In this document: positions 42,293 through 51,299 of the stretch, one piece after another | Layout: the number at the start of each line of letters is the position of its first letter | Position numbering within the stretch: the stretch's first letter is position 1 | Assembly: GCA_902489275.1 (NCBI GenBank) | Contig: CABTZK010000012.1 | Span: 1-51,605 of the forward strand | Direction: 5' to 3' | Length of the DNA stretch: 51,605 bases | Source: an uncultured Porphyromonadaceae bacterium | Lineage (GTDB): Bacteria; Bacteroidota; Bacteroidia; Bacteroidales; Muribaculaceae | Translations under genes and position numbers: made by a program | Notes under the pieces: model-generated | The model's database searches: none | The model's input: the letters and a program-made list of their open reading frames with translations, nothing else | Told to the model about the DNA's origin: nothing

Positions 42293-44014
42293 TTACTTCT
42301 TTTGTGTCTTTGCCCAGCTGTCTTTCAAGCCAATGGTGCGGTTGAACACGAGTTTGCCCGGAGTGGTGTCGGGGTCAACACAAAAGTAGCCAATGCGCTG
42401 GAACTGGAACTTGCTCTCCACCTGGGCGTTTTCGGCAATCCAGGGCTCAATCTTAGCATTCTCAATCACTTTGAGCGAGTTGGGGTTGAGCAGCTCGTGG
42501 AAGTCGTGCTCGGTGTCGGCTGCCGGATTTTCAACGGCAAAGAGGCGGTCGTAGAGCCTGATTTCGGCATCGTGGCAGTGGCGGGCGCTCACCCAGTGCA
42601 GCGTGCCTTTCACCTTGCGGTTGGCGCCTGGCATCCCGCTCAAGGTATCGGGGTCGTAGGTGCATTGGATTTCGGTCACATTTCCCGCTGCGTCTTTGGT
42701 GCAGCCTGTGCATTGGATGATGTAGCCGCCTTTCAAGCGCACTTCCTTGCCCGGGGTCATGCGGAAGAACTTCTTGGGAGGATTTTCCATGAAGTCGTCG
42801 CGCTCGATGTAGATTTCGCGGCAGAAAGGCATCTTGTGCGTGCCTGCATTCTCCTGCTCGGGGTTGTTGTCCATGTCAAGCATTTCAACCTTGTCTTCGG
42901 GATAATTGGTGATCACCACTTTCACGGGGTTGAGGACTGCGCACACGCGAGTGACATTTTTGTTCAAATCCTCGCGGATGGCATGCTCGAGCAGGCTGAT
43001 GTCGTTCAAGGCTTCGTATTTGGTGTAACCGATCGTCTCAATGAAATTCTTGATCGATTGCGGGGTGTAGCCACGGCGGCGCAAGCCACACAGCGTGGGC
43101 ATGCGAGGGTCGTCCCAGCCACTGACTTGGCGCTCCTCGACGAGCTGGCGGAGTTTGCGCTTGCTCATGAGTGTGTAAGTGAGGTTCAAGCGGTTGAACT
43201 CAATCTGGCGGGGGCAATATTGCTCCACGGTGTCGCCTGCCAGCAGCCTCACATAGTAGTCGTAGAGCGGGCGATGTGGCACAAACTCCAAGGTGCAAAT
43301 CGAGTGAGTCACCCCCTCGAAGTAGTCGCTTTGCCCATGGGCGAAGTCATACATGGGATACACTTTCCACTTGTCGCCTGTGCGCCAGTGCGGCTTCTTG
43401 ATGATGCGGTACATGATGGGGTCGCGGAAGTGCATATTGTCGCTCGCCATGTCAATCTTGGCGCGCAACACTCGGCTGCCCTCGTCAAACTCTCCTGCGT
43501 TCATGCGCTGGAACAGGTCAAGGTTCTCCTCGGGCGTGCGGTTGCGATACGGGCTGTTTTGGCCTGGCTGGGTGGGCGTGCCCTTTTGCGTGGCGATGTC
43601 CTCGGAACTCTGGTCGTCGACGTAGGCCTTGCCGTCCTTGATGAGGCTCACGGCGAAGTCATAGAGCTGTTGGAAATAGTCGCTGGCATAGTACAAGCGG
43701 TCGCCCCAGTCGTAGCCCAACCAGTGAATGTCGCGCATGATCGCTTGCTCGTATTCCGTGTCCTCCTTGACGGGATTGGTGTCGTCGAAACGCAAGTTGC
43801 ACGTGCCGCCAAATTTCTCGGCGGTCCCAAAGTCTATGCAGATGGCCTTGGCGTGGCCAATGTGCAGATAGCCATTAGGTTCAGGTGGGAAACGGGTGTT
43901 CAAGCGCGCGCCATTCTTGCCCGCTTTCAAGTCGTCGGCAACGAGTTGCTGCACAAAGTTTAACCCTATTTTCTTCTCCTCGCTCTGAGGATTCGCTAAT
44001 GTGTTTTCAGCCAT
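42293..44014 (-). CDS. glnS: glutaminyl-tRNA synthetase
   Basis: Class I synthetase charging tRNA-Gln. The 573-residue product from the ATG at 44014 has RFPPEPNGYLHIGHAKAI (HIGH at residues 51-54), the KMSKS-equivalent in LTYTLMSKRKL, DDPRMPTLCGLRRRG just after, and the two C-terminal beta-barrels of GlnRS. Presence of GlnRS means the organism charges Gln directly rather than only by transamidation. The frame is open 42 bases further 5', but this ATG (MAENTLANPQSEEKK) fits homologues. It follows fmt by 154 bp. Confidence 0.96.
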   Translation of the reverse strand: MAENTLANPQSEEKKIGLNFVQQLVADDLKAGKNGARLNTRFPPEPNGYLHIGHAKAICIDFGTAEKFGGTCNLRFDDTNPVKEDTEYEQAIMRDIHWLGYDWGDRLYYASDYFQQLYDFAVSLIKDGKAYVDDQSSEDIATQKGTPTQPGQNSPYRNRTPEENLDLFQRMNAGEFDEGSRVLRAKIDMASDNMHFRDPIMYRIIKKPHWRTGDKWKVYPMYDFAHGQSDYFEGVTHSICTLEFVPHRPLYDYYVRLLAGDTVEQYCPRQIEFNRLNLTYTLMSKRKLRQLVEERQVSGWDDPRMPTLCGLRRRGYTPQSIKNFIETIGYTKYEALNDISLLEHAIREDLNKNVTRVCAVLNPVKVVITNYPEDKVEMLDMDNNPEQENAGTHKMPFCREIYIERDDFMENPPKKFFRMTPGKEVRLKGGYIIQCTGCTKDAAGNVTEIQCTYDPDTLSGMPGANRKVKGTLHWVSARHCHDAEIRLYDRLFAVENPAADTEHDFHELLNPNSLKVIENAKIEPWIAENAQVESKFQFQRIGYFCVDPDTTPGKLVFNRTIGLKDSWAKTQKK

Positions 44015-44168
44015 AGTGCTTTGATGATTTAATCTAAATGTTGCGATGCGCGCCACTTTGGCACATATCTCGTTTTTGATGTTGCGAAATTATAAAAAAT
44101 CCTGCAATTTTTATCCAATTAATCTCTAAAAAAGTGCTTTTGTCAACAATTTGCTTTCTTTTCAGCGG

Positions 44169-45137
44169 TTAGACGCAGTGAGCGCCCTCGATAGTGAAGC
44201 CGCGTAAGAAAGCGTCGGCATCCATTCGCTTTTTGCCGGCGACTTGCAGCGAGCGGAGTTCCAGCCGGGCGTCGGCGCACGACACCCACAGGTGGCGGCC
44301 GTCGCTGGTGATGGTGCCAGCCTGCTCCCCCTCTGGTTTGGAGGTAGGCTCCCGGGTTTCAAACACCTTGAGGGAGTAAGCTTTCCCATTCTTGTCGGTC
44401 AGCTCGGTCCATGCGGCTGGATAGGGCGAAAGGCCGCGGATGTGGTTGTAGATGACCTCGGCCGGGCGGTTCCAGTCGATGCGGCAAGTGGCCTTGAAAA
44501 TCTTAGGCGCTGGGGTCGGCTCTTGGCCGGGGATGAGCATCTTGTCTTGCGAGATGGCTTTCACTGTTCCCGCCAGGATCGCGTCGACCGTCTCGACAAC
44601 CATGTCCGCGCCCATGACCATCAATTGGTCGTGAACAGCCTCCACGTTGTCTTTGCGGTCAATCTTGATTTTGCGTTGCTGGATGATGTCGCCCGTGTCA
44701 ATCTCATGTTTCAGGAAAAAAGTGGTCACGCCCGTCTCGGTGTCGCCATTCATCACCGCCCAGTTGATGGGTGCTGCGCCACGGTACTTGGGCAGCAGCG
44801 AGGCGTGCAGGTTGAAGGTGCCTAACCTCGGCATGCTCCACACCACTTCGGGCAGCATGCGGAAAGCAATCACAATTTGCAGGTCGGCGCTGAGCGAGCG
44901 GAGTTCCTGCACAAATCCCTCATCCTTCAAGTTAGCGGGCTGCAAGAGGGGAAGCCCTTGCTCCACGGCATACTTCTTCACGGCGCTTTGCAGCAGGTGA
45001 TGCCCGCGGCCGGCCGGCTTGTCGGGCATCGTGACTACTCCCACAAGGTGATACCCTCCCTCTACTAAGCGCTTAAGGCTCTCTACGGCAAAGTCTGGCG
45101 TGCCGAAAAATACAATTCTCAAATCTTTCTTTTCCAT
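44169..45137 (-). CDS. fmt: methionyl-tRNA formyltransferase
   Basis: Formylates initiator Met-tRNA. The 322-residue product from the ATG at 45137 has LRIVFFGTPDFAVESLKRL at residue 6, the folate-site segment FNLHASLLPKYRGAAPINWAVMNGDTETGVTTF (SLLP, near 107-140) with the catalytic Asn/His/Asp set of the family, and a C-terminal OB-like tRNA-binding domain. An ATG 21 bases upstream is possible but gives an atypical start. No peptide deformylase gene is adjacent in this window. Confidence 0.96.
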   Translation of the reverse strand: MEKKDLRIVFFGTPDFAVESLKRLVEGGYHLVGVVTMPDKPAGRGHHLLQSAVKKYAVEQGLPLLQPANLKDEGFVQELRSLSADLQIVIAFRMLPEVVWSMPRLGTFNLHASLLPKYRGAAPINWAVMNGDTETGVTTFFLKHEIDTGDIIQQRKIKIDRKDNVEAVHDQLMVMGADMVVETVDAILAGTVKAISQDKMLIPGQEPTPAPKIFKATCRIDWNRPAEVIYNHIRGLSPYPAAWTELTDKNGKAYSLKVFETREPTSKPEGEQAGTITSDGRHLWVSCADARLELRSLQVAGKKRMDADAFLRGFTIEGAHCV

Positions 45138-45158
45138 GATGTCTTTTTTTTCTTGCAC

Positions 45159-45460
45159 TCAAAGCTGTGCCACTTGTTGTGTCATTTGATTCATTATTTC
45201 AGCATCATTTGCAATGGGTAGATTGTCGTCTATTTGAAATGAGCTGCCCATTCCAAGCGAGCAAAACAGTTGGGTTTCTTTATGTTTTAATGTGCAGCAA
45301 AGCTGCTTCTTGCCCTTTTCCTTCCAAAAAACTTTCAATTGCTCACGTCCTTGTATTTCTGCCAAATGATAAAGAAACCAAAGCTCGAAAGGAAATTTTT
45401 GACTTTAAATTGTAGTATCATGCTCTCTCGTCTGTTAAATCGTAATTTTTTGCAAATATA
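45159..45460 (-). pseudogene. possible relic of an AAA-type ATPase gene in an AT-rich gap
   Basis: The 545-bp gap 45138-45682 has no convincing intact gene. It holds a minus-strand -7 box TATATTTG (complement of 45453-45460) and, 31 bp on, an ATG at 45421 opening MILQFKVKNFLSSF. That resembles the first residues of AAA_15/RloC-like ATPases (M-x-x-F-x-V-KNF-S). The frame stops after 28 residues. A shifted frame runs from about 45362 to a stop at 45159 without recognisable similarity. Base composition is more AT-rich than around it. The relic reading is a guess. Confidence 0.3.
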
Positions 45461-45682
45461 GCGATTTGAAATAAGAAAATCGAACTTTGCTCTTGCTTTA
45501 TGACTGCGTTTTGATTTTAGGTATACCGCCAATTTGTTTTCTGCTTTTGAGATTGCAACGGTCACTCCCATTCAAGGTGACAGGTAAAGTGTTGGAAAAA
45601 TCCCAGGGAGTATAAAGGACAATCGGCACGCAACTCGCCACGGGTTCAGGCTGGTTTAGGTCCGTGGCTGCATTCAGCCCCC

Positions 45683-47512
45683 CTATTCGTAGCTATAGTG
45701 CTTGAGCACTTGGCGGTAGGAGTTGAAAATCTTGGATTTAGACACGAAGCCCACGTATTTCCCGCCCTTCACCACAGGCAAGTTCCAGGCTCTTGTATCG
45801 TCGAACACCTTCATCACCTGCTCCATGGGAGTGTCAATCTCGATGATGGCTGGCGGCATGGACATGAAGCGCTCCACGTGAAGGCGGCGGTACAGGTCGG
45901 GGCGGAACATGATGTTGCGAATGTCATCGAGCTGCACCACACCCGTCAAGGCACCGTCCTCGTCTGTCACGGGAAAGAGGTTGCGATGGCTTTTAGAAAT
46001 CACATCAACCATTTCCTTGAGGTTCATTTTGGGATGAACGGCGAGGAAATCGGTCTCGATCACGCTGTCCATCTTCAGCAGCGTGAGCACGGCCTTGTCC
46101 TTTTGGTGGGTGAGCAGTTCACCTCGCTTGGCCAAGCGCTTGGTGTAGATGCTGTAGGGGGTGAATAGGCGGCAGGTGCCATAGGAAATGGCGGCCACAA
46201 TGAGCAGCGGCAGAAACAAGTCGTAGCCTCCCGTCATCTCGGCCGTGAGGAAGATGGCCATGAGTGGCGCGTTCATCACGCCCGCCATCACGCCCGCCAT
46301 GCCAATCAAGGCAAAATTCTTGGTTGAAAGCGGCACGCTGGGATCCACAACACCCAAGGCATTGGTCAAGTAGGCAAAAAAGAACCCCGTCATGCAGCCC
46401 ACATAGAGCGAGGGGGCAAAAGTGCCGCCCACGCCGCCGCTGCCCGTTGTGGCGCTTGTGGCTAAGGCTTTGGTCAAGCACAGGGCGGCAATAAAGAGCG
46501 CTGTGATCCACACGCTGTTGCGCGAGCCATAAAACAGGCTGTTGTCGAAAATCGATGCCACGTCGCCGTTGAGCAGGTGGTTGATGGAGTCATATCCCTC
46601 GCCAAAAAGCGGTGGAAACAGGAAAATCAGGACACTGAGTACAATCGAACCCACCAGGAAGCGGTAGAGGGGCTTGCTCAGGCGCGCAAACAGGCTTTCC
46701 ATGCCCTCGCACACTTTCATGAAGTAGAGCGACACGAGGCCGCATAAAATGCCAAGCAGCACCACGTAGGGGATGCGAGAGGTAAAGAAGGTCTCGCTTT
46801 GAATAAAGAAAAATTCCACATGGTAGCCTGTGAAAATGTAGCTCACCGTAGCGCCGGCAACCGATGCCATGATGAGCGGGATGGCCAATCCCGCCGTGAG
46901 GTCGAGCATGAGCACCTCGATGGTGAACAGCACGCCTGCAATGGGAGCCTTGAAGATGCCTGCAATGCCTGCCGCAGCCCCGCAGCCCACGAGCATCATG
47001 AGCATTTGCGGTGGCAAGCGGAACAGTTGACCCAGGCTGGAGCCAATGGCAGCGCCAGTGAACACAATGGGCCCCTCGGCACCCACCGAGCCGCCACAGC
47101 CGATGGTCACCGACGAGGCCGCCATCGAGGCATACATGTTGTGCACTTTCAAGCGGCTCTTTTTGAGCGCTATGGCATAGAGAACACGGGTCACCCCGTG
47201 GGAAATGTTGTCGCGCACCACGTGGCGCACGTAGAGGCTCGCCAGCAAAATGCCAACGATGGGGAAAACAAGGTAGAAATAGTTGGCCTCGGTGGTCACG
47301 CACACGCTGTTAACCAGCGTCGAGATGGTGCTAATCAGGAATTTGAGCAGCACGGCCGCAAGGCCCGATACGGTGCCGATGAGCAAGGCCAGGATGATGG
47401 CCAGGGGGCGGTCGGCAATGTGCCTCTCGCGCCACAGCAGCATGCGCAGATACCACCCTCGCTTTTTGGGGGCAGGTGTGGACAATTCTATGTTTGCATC
47501 CAATAGATCCAT
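45683..47512 (-). CDS. ClC-family chloride channel/transporter with CBS domains
   Basis: The 609-residue membrane protein has a ClC core of about 10-11 helices and a C-terminal CBS pair (from about residue 478: MDSVIETDFLAVHPKMNLKEMVDVIS; second near 550). Ion-path motifs: GCGGSVGAEGPIV near 138 (GAEGP with the gating Glu in place of GREGP) and GSGGVGGTFAPSLYVG near 359. At the inner proton-glutamate position of the E. coli exchanger the sequence reads TIEV, with Val instead of the second Glu, which may point to uncoupled chloride flow. Its ATG abuts the stop of the sugar transferase gene. Confidence 0.9.
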   Translation of the reverse strand: MDLLDANIELSTPAPKKRGWYLRMLLWRERHIADRPLAIILALLIGTVSGLAAVLLKFLISTISTLVNSVCVTTEANYFYLVFPIVGILLASLYVRHVVRDNISHGVTRVLYAIALKKSRLKVHNMYASMAASSVTIGCGGSVGAEGPIVFTGAAIGSSLGQLFRLPPQMLMMLVGCGAAAGIAGIFKAPIAGVLFTIEVLMLDLTAGLAIPLIMASVAGATVSYIFTGYHVEFFFIQSETFFTSRIPYVVLLGILCGLVSLYFMKVCEGMESLFARLSKPLYRFLVGSIVLSVLIFLFPPLFGEGYDSINHLLNGDVASIFDNSLFYGSRNSVWITALFIAALCLTKALATSATTGSGGVGGTFAPSLYVGCMTGFFFAYLTNALGVVDPSVPLSTKNFALIGMAGVMAGVMNAPLMAIFLTAEMTGGYDLFLPLLIVAAISYGTCRLFTPYSIYTKRLAKRGELLTHQKDKAVLTLLKMDSVIETDFLAVHPKMNLKEMVDVISKSHRNLFPVTDEDGALTGVVQLDDIRNIMFRPDLYRRLHVERFMSMPPAIIEIDTPMEQVMKVFDDTRAWNLPVVKGGKYVGFVSKSKIFNSYRQVLKHYSYE

Positions 47513-48931
47513 TTAAACTCCTCTCCCGGTGAATACGATTTTTATGGTGTAGACAATGATTTTCAAGTCGTTGATGATCGACATGTTCTCTAAGTAGAGC
47601 AAGTCGTAGTGTAGCCGCTCTAACATCTCGTCCACATTTCGGGCATAGCCAAATTTCACCATCCCCATCGAGGTAATCCCAGGACGCACTTGGTAAACGA
47701 GCGAGTAGGCAGGCTCGCGGGCAAGAATCTGCTCGGCAAAGTACTGCCGCTCGGGGCGCGGCCCCACTATCGACATGTCGCCCTTGAGCACATTCCAGAA
47801 TTGCGGCAACTCGTCGAGGCGGTACTTGCGCAGGACTTTACCCACTTTGGTGATGCGTGGGTCGTCGTCGCTCGCCAATTGCGGCATGCCGCTGGACTCG
47901 GCGCCGGTGCGCATGGAGCGGTACTTGATAATCTGGAACGGCCGGTTGTGAAGCCCCAAGCGCTCTTGCCTATAAAAAACGGAGCCCTTGGAGTCGCATT
48001 TGACAATGGCGGCCAGCAGGGCGTAGACCGGGATGAGCGTCACGAGCAGAAGCCCCGAAACCGACAGGTCGAGCAGGCGCTTGATATTTTTACCACTCTC
48101 GCTCATGCTGCTGCCCGAGATGTCGATAAGCGGGTCGCCACACAAGTTGGCCAGCCGGGTCTTCGACAGCGGGATGTTGAAATTCTCGGCAGTGATTTTA
48201 ATCGGCAAGTTTAATTGATACAGGCGATTGATGACACCGAGCACAACGGCCATGTCTTGCTTGGTGGGCACCACGATGAGCTCTTTCACCTGGTCGCGCG
48301 CGCACACCTCTCCCACCTCGTCGAGGGTGTAGACGGGCTCGGCCAGCCCTTTTACGGCATTCTCTCCAGGGATAGACACGTAGCCCACCACATGATAGCC
48401 CAACGACGAGCGCATTTTCTTCATCTTTTGGACAAAACTGAATGCGGCAGCCCCATTGCCCACCACCAGTGTCTCAAAACTCCAAATGCGCTTCTTAATC
48501 CTATAAGATGTATGGCTGGTGATGATGAGGCGGAACAGATAGGTGAGCGAAAACAGCAAGCCAAACAAGAACAGCACCATCTCGTAGTTATTGGTTCGGC
48601 TATTGGCTTGCATGTCGTTGAGCAGCACCAGGAAAAAAGGAGTCAAGGTGTTGATTGCCGACGAGGTGAGCGTGGTGATTAACTCGCTCAGACGCGACTT
48701 GCGAAACACCTCGTTGTAGTAGCCCGACAAGTAGTAGACCGCCATCATCATCGCCGGGAACAGGAGTTGCTCAAGCAGCACCACATCGCTCGTGAGGAAT
48801 GATGCGATGGAGAAATAGCCGCGCACCCCGCCCCTCCAGTAGCGCAGGCAGTCATAGGCCAGCCATGCCGCATTGGCGGTCACGTAGTCGCTCACGATGT
48901 ATTTCAGTCGTTGTGTTCGCTCGCTAATCAC
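47513..48931 (-). CDS. undecaprenyl-phosphate glycosylphosphotransferase (exopolysaccharide-initiating)
   Basis: Begins surface-polysaccharide repeats by moving a sugar-1-phosphate onto undecaprenyl phosphate. The 472-residue protein has about four N-terminal membrane segments, a Rossmann-like middle part (TLVVGNGAAAFSFVQKMKK near residue 154) and a C-terminal bacterial sugar-transferase domain. That domain has LLDLSVSGLLLVTLIPVYALLAAIVK near 287, SVFYRQERLGLHNRPFQIIKYRSM near 317 and KYRLDELPQFWNVLKGDMSIVGPRPE near 370. It lies 39 bp after tsaC. The sugar used is unknown. Confidence 0.92.
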   Translation of the reverse strand: MISERTQRLKYIVSDYVTANAAWLAYDCLRYWRGGVRGYFSIASFLTSDVVLLEQLLFPAMMMAVYYLSGYYNEVFRKSRLSELITTLTSSAINTLTPFFLVLLNDMQANSRTNNYEMVLFLFGLLFSLTYLFRLIITSHTSYRIKKRIWSFETLVVGNGAAAFSFVQKMKKMRSSLGYHVVGYVSIPGENAVKGLAEPVYTLDEVGEVCARDQVKELIVVPTKQDMAVVLGVINRLYQLNLPIKITAENFNIPLSKTRLANLCGDPLIDISGSSMSESGKNIKRLLDLSVSGLLLVTLIPVYALLAAIVKCDSKGSVFYRQERLGLHNRPFQIIKYRSMRTGAESSGMPQLASDDDPRITKVGKVLRKYRLDELPQFWNVLKGDMSIVGPRPERQYFAEQILAREPAYSLVYQVRPGITSMGMVKFGYARNVDEMLERLHYDLLYLENMSIINDLKIIVYTIKIVFTGRGV

Positions 48932-48970
48932 AATAATGGTTTGTCAAGGTGCAAGTCAAGGGAAATAGGG

Positions 48971-49531
48971 TTATCTTAAAATTTTAAAAGTGCCGTCGTT
49001 GCTCAGCATGATGATGTTGGAGGCCTCGTGAGGCGTGGCCTCGTCTTGGCGATATTTCACCACATAGTCGACACCCGCCCTGATTTCGCTGCTAATGTCG
49101 TGAAAGGTCGCTGCCGATGGGGCTCCGCTCACGTTGGCCGAGGTGGAGACGATGGGGCGGCCAAAGCGGGCGCACAGCCGCTGCGAGAATTGCTCGTGCG
49201 AGATGCGAATGCCCACACTGTCGCCCGCGCCAAGCAGATTTGGCGCCAAGTTGTAGGCTCCCTCGTAGATGATGGTCAATGGCTTCACGGCCACATCAAT
49301 GAGCTCGTGCGCCATGTCGGGCACGTTGACCACATAGTGATCCAGATGCTCGGCGCTGTCAAGCAGCACAATCAGCGCCTTGTTGTCGTCACGCCGCTTG
49401 AGCTGGTACACTTTTTTCACAGCGTCGCGATTGGTCGCGTCGCAGCCAATTCCCCAAATGGTATCGGTGGGATAAAGAATCAAGCCGCCCTGGCTAAGCA
49501 CCTCGATGCACGATTGTATATCTTCTTCCAT
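48971..49531 (-). CDS. tsaC: L-threonylcarbamoyladenylate synthase (TsaC/Sua5/YrdC)
   Basis: Makes threonylcarbamoyl-AMP from Thr, bicarbonate and ATP for t6A tRNA modification, with TsaD encoded at 40375-41391. The 186-residue protein is of the short YrdC type: GGLILYPTDTIWGIGCDATNRDAVKKVYQLKRRDDNKALIVLL (residues 15-57), SVGIRISHEQF near 106 and RPIVSTSANVSGAPSA near 125. It heads a three-gene run with the sugar transferase and ClC genes. Confidence 0.95.
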   Translation of the reverse strand: MEEDIQSCIEVLSQGGLILYPTDTIWGIGCDATNRDAVKKVYQLKRRDDNKALIVLLDSAEHLDHYVVNVPDMAHELIDVAVKPLTIIYEGAYNLAPNLLGAGDSVGIRISHEQFSQRLCARFGRPIVSTSANVSGAPSAATFHDISSEIRAGVDYVVKYRQDEATPHEASNIIMLSNDGTFKILR

Positions 49532-49719
49532 CTATCAAAAAAAATATGCTTCGGTCATTTCAAACGATAGTCCCCTTTCCAGCGAAAGGAGGTAATAGAA
49601 TAAACAAAGGTAGCGTAAAGATACTGATAAAAAAAGTAAAATTCACTTTTTCCTCCTTGATTTAACAGTAAAAATGTTAAAACCACATTCCTGAATGCCT
49701 TTTCGAGGACACAATTCAC

Positions 49720-49727
49720 TATCTTTG
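49720..49727 (+). promoter_or_regulatory. -7 box of the FMN-binding protein gene
   Basis: TATCTTTG matches TAnnTTTG, 32 bp before the ATG at 49760. Confidence 0.55.
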
Positions 49728-49759
49728 CCACACTTCTACAACAAAAAACACACAGCGAA

Positions 49760-50152
49760 ATGAAATTGAATAACGGCTTTGCGTTGCTTGCCGCCATGCT
49801 TGTGGCCATGGGCTCACAGCAGGCAGCGGCCAAGGTCATCTACACGGGCGAGATTGGCAAGAAAGTGATGGGCTACAATGGTGCTACGCCACTGAACATC
49901 ACGGTTGAGAACGGGAAAATCACCAAAATCGAGGCGTTGCGCAACAGCGAAAGCCCCAAATACATGAAACGCGCCCAAGCCAAGGTGTTTCCTCAATTCA
50001 TTGGCATGAGCGTTGGGCAAGCGCTCAAAACTCGTGCCGATGTGGCAACCGGTGCCACTTACACGTCGAGAGCGCTCATCCAAAACATCAAGTTAGGGCT
50101 GAAGAAAGCCGGTGGGGCGTCCTCGAAGAAATCGGCTGGCAAAAGGAAATAG
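49760..50152 (+). CDS. small secreted FMN-binding-domain protein
   Basis: The 130-residue protein has a signal peptide (ending SQQAAA near residue 24) and one FMN-binding domain. ATGATYTS near residue 96 matches the S/T-G-A-T-x-T flavinylation motif, in which the last Thr carries FMN by a phosphoester bond. The tail is basic (SSKKSAGKRK). Single-domain flavinylated proteins are periplasmic or surface electron carriers in Bacteroidetes. The flavin transferase ApbE that would load it is not in the window. Probably monocistronic. Confidence 0.82.
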   Translation: MKLNNGFALLAAMLVAMGSQQAAAKVIYTGEIGKKVMGYNGATPLNITVENGKITKIEALRNSESPKYMKRAQAKVFPQFIGMSVGQALKTRADVATGATYTSRALIQNIKLGLKKAGGASSKKSAGKRK

Positions 50153-50176
50153 CAGGGCAGCCGTTCTTGAGCGTGC

Positions 50177-50200
50177 GCGCCACGAGGCGCTAAGCTTTTT
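50177..50200 (+). terminator. possible terminator after the FMN-binding gene
   Basis: GCGCC (50177-50181) and GGCGC (50186-50190) form a short GC stem, followed by TAAGCTTTTT. It lies between convergent genes. Confidence 0.4.
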
Positions 50201-50201
50201 C

Positions 50202-51098
50202 TCATGGCTTCACAGCGGCTGCTTTGCGGCGGGTCTCCGCAGTGAGCGCGCGGCGAGCCACGGCAAAAAACAATACCGTTGCGACGGCGCTGGCCAGTGC
50301 CCAAGCAGGATATGAGCCCGAATCCACGCCTAACGCATTGAATGCGTGTAAATCGGCGATTCCCTTGTGGTTGAGATAGGTCATCACCACCACCATGCCG
50401 TTGTTGAGCGCGTGAGCCAGGACGGGTACCCACACCGACTGGGTCCACACCATCAAGTACCCAAGCCAAATGCCTAATAGCAATCGGGGGACAAAGCCAT
50501 AGAACTGGAAATGGACGGCGCTGAACAGAAACGCGATGGCGATCACGGCAAGATGCTGGTTCATGGGGCGGTCAAGGCAGATGCCTAACAGCGAGCCGCG
50601 AAACAGAAGCTCCTCGCCCACAGCCGTGAGTATGCCCACCACGAGCAACGCCACGAGCATGGTGCCAAAGCGGTCGCTGCCGAGCATCGTGTCGGTCATG
50701 CGCTGTGCCAGCTCCTCGGCTTGCTTCATCCATTGCTCGATGCCGCTCATGCCGCCGGGCAAGGCGACCGAGGCATTCCAGTCCACAATATAGTTCATGG
50801 CAGGAAGTGAAAGGAGATACATGACCGCCACGATGCCCACGGCCTGCCACGACAGCCCACCGCGCAGGCGCAGCGACGACCATGGCTGGGCCGACATTAT
50901 GAAAGTCCCTGCAACGACGGGCAGGATGAAGCCTACGATGTTTTGCACAGCCGAGAGCGTGAGCAGGAAACCTCGTGAATGCTCGTCAATGCCCGCGTGG
51001 CGCACAATCGCCATGATAGCCGAGGCGGCAAACAGGCCTGCAAACACGAGGGCGACCACAAATAAGATTTTGGAGGAGGTGTTTCCTTTAAATTTCAT
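50202..51098 (-). CDS. CPBP-family intramembrane metalloprotease (Abi type)
   Basis: The 298-residue product from the ATG at 51098 has about eight hydrophobic segments. It carries the CPBP/CAAX-protease motifs EELLFR (near residue 170), FSAVHFQFYGFVPRLLLG near 203 and HALNN near 238, which supply the Glu and His metal ligands. Relatives process prenylated or other membrane substrates, and some serve bacteriocin self-protection; here the substrate is unknown. A TTG 21 bases upstream is a poorer start. Confidence 0.9.
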   Translation of the reverse strand: MKFKGNTSSKILFVVALVFAGLFAASAIMAIVRHAGIDEHSRGFLLTLSAVQNIVGFILPVVAGTFIMSAQPWSSLRLRGGLSWQAVGIVAVMYLLSLPAMNYIVDWNASVALPGGMSGIEQWMKQAEELAQRMTDTMLGSDRFGTMLVALLVVGILTAVGEELLFRGSLLGICLDRPMNQHLAVIAIAFLFSAVHFQFYGFVPRLLLGIWLGYLMVWTQSVWVPVLAHALNNGMVVVMTYLNHKGIADLHAFNALGVDSGSYPAWALASAVATVLFFAVARRALTAETRRKAAAVKP

Positions 51099-51212
51099 CT
51101 TCTGAAAATTGATTTTCAACCCTCAAATTTACACATTTTATCCTGATTTGCAAGCATCGACGGCAGTTTTTCTCAAGACTCTGCCGTGAGCGACTTTCAA
51201 CGAAAGGACGAC

Positions 51213-51247
51213 GGGGCAGCAGGATAGACGATGCTTCCCCGCTGCCC
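51213..51247 (-). other. stem-loop after the BspA-like gene
   Basis: GGGCAGC (51214-51220) and GCTGCCC (51241-51247) are complementary around a 20-base loop, about 53 bp past the stop on the minus strand. No strong T-run follows. It could act as a terminator. The stretch 51099-51299 holds nothing else I can name. Confidence 0.4.
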
Positions 51248-51299
51248 TTTCACCCAAAAGTTTAATGCTTTGCTGCCCTTGCGAGCGTCGCGCGGCGGG

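Noticed and set aside
42191..43963. 590-codon open frame opposite glnS
   Set aside because: It is antisense to a full-length, motif-complete glnS, starts outside any promoter context and has the composition of a mirrored codon bias. Similar long antisense frames lie opposite the aminotransferase (3306-4469), pnp (9800-11017), the peptidase (17496-18785) and cinA (39602-40327).
45335..45571. 78-codon minus-strand frame
   Set aside because: Its first 50 codons lie upstream of the -7 box at 45453-45460. Only the part from the ATG at 45421 is plausible, and it is listed as a relic.
47513..49531. A complete capsule locus around the sugar transferase
   Set aside because: Only the initiating transferase is here, flanked by tsaC and a ClC gene; there are no glycosyltransferases, flippase or polymerase.
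50202..51098. CPBP protease as part of a bacteriocin or immunity locus
   Set aside because: No peptide precursor, transporter or other bacteriocin gene was seen beside it.
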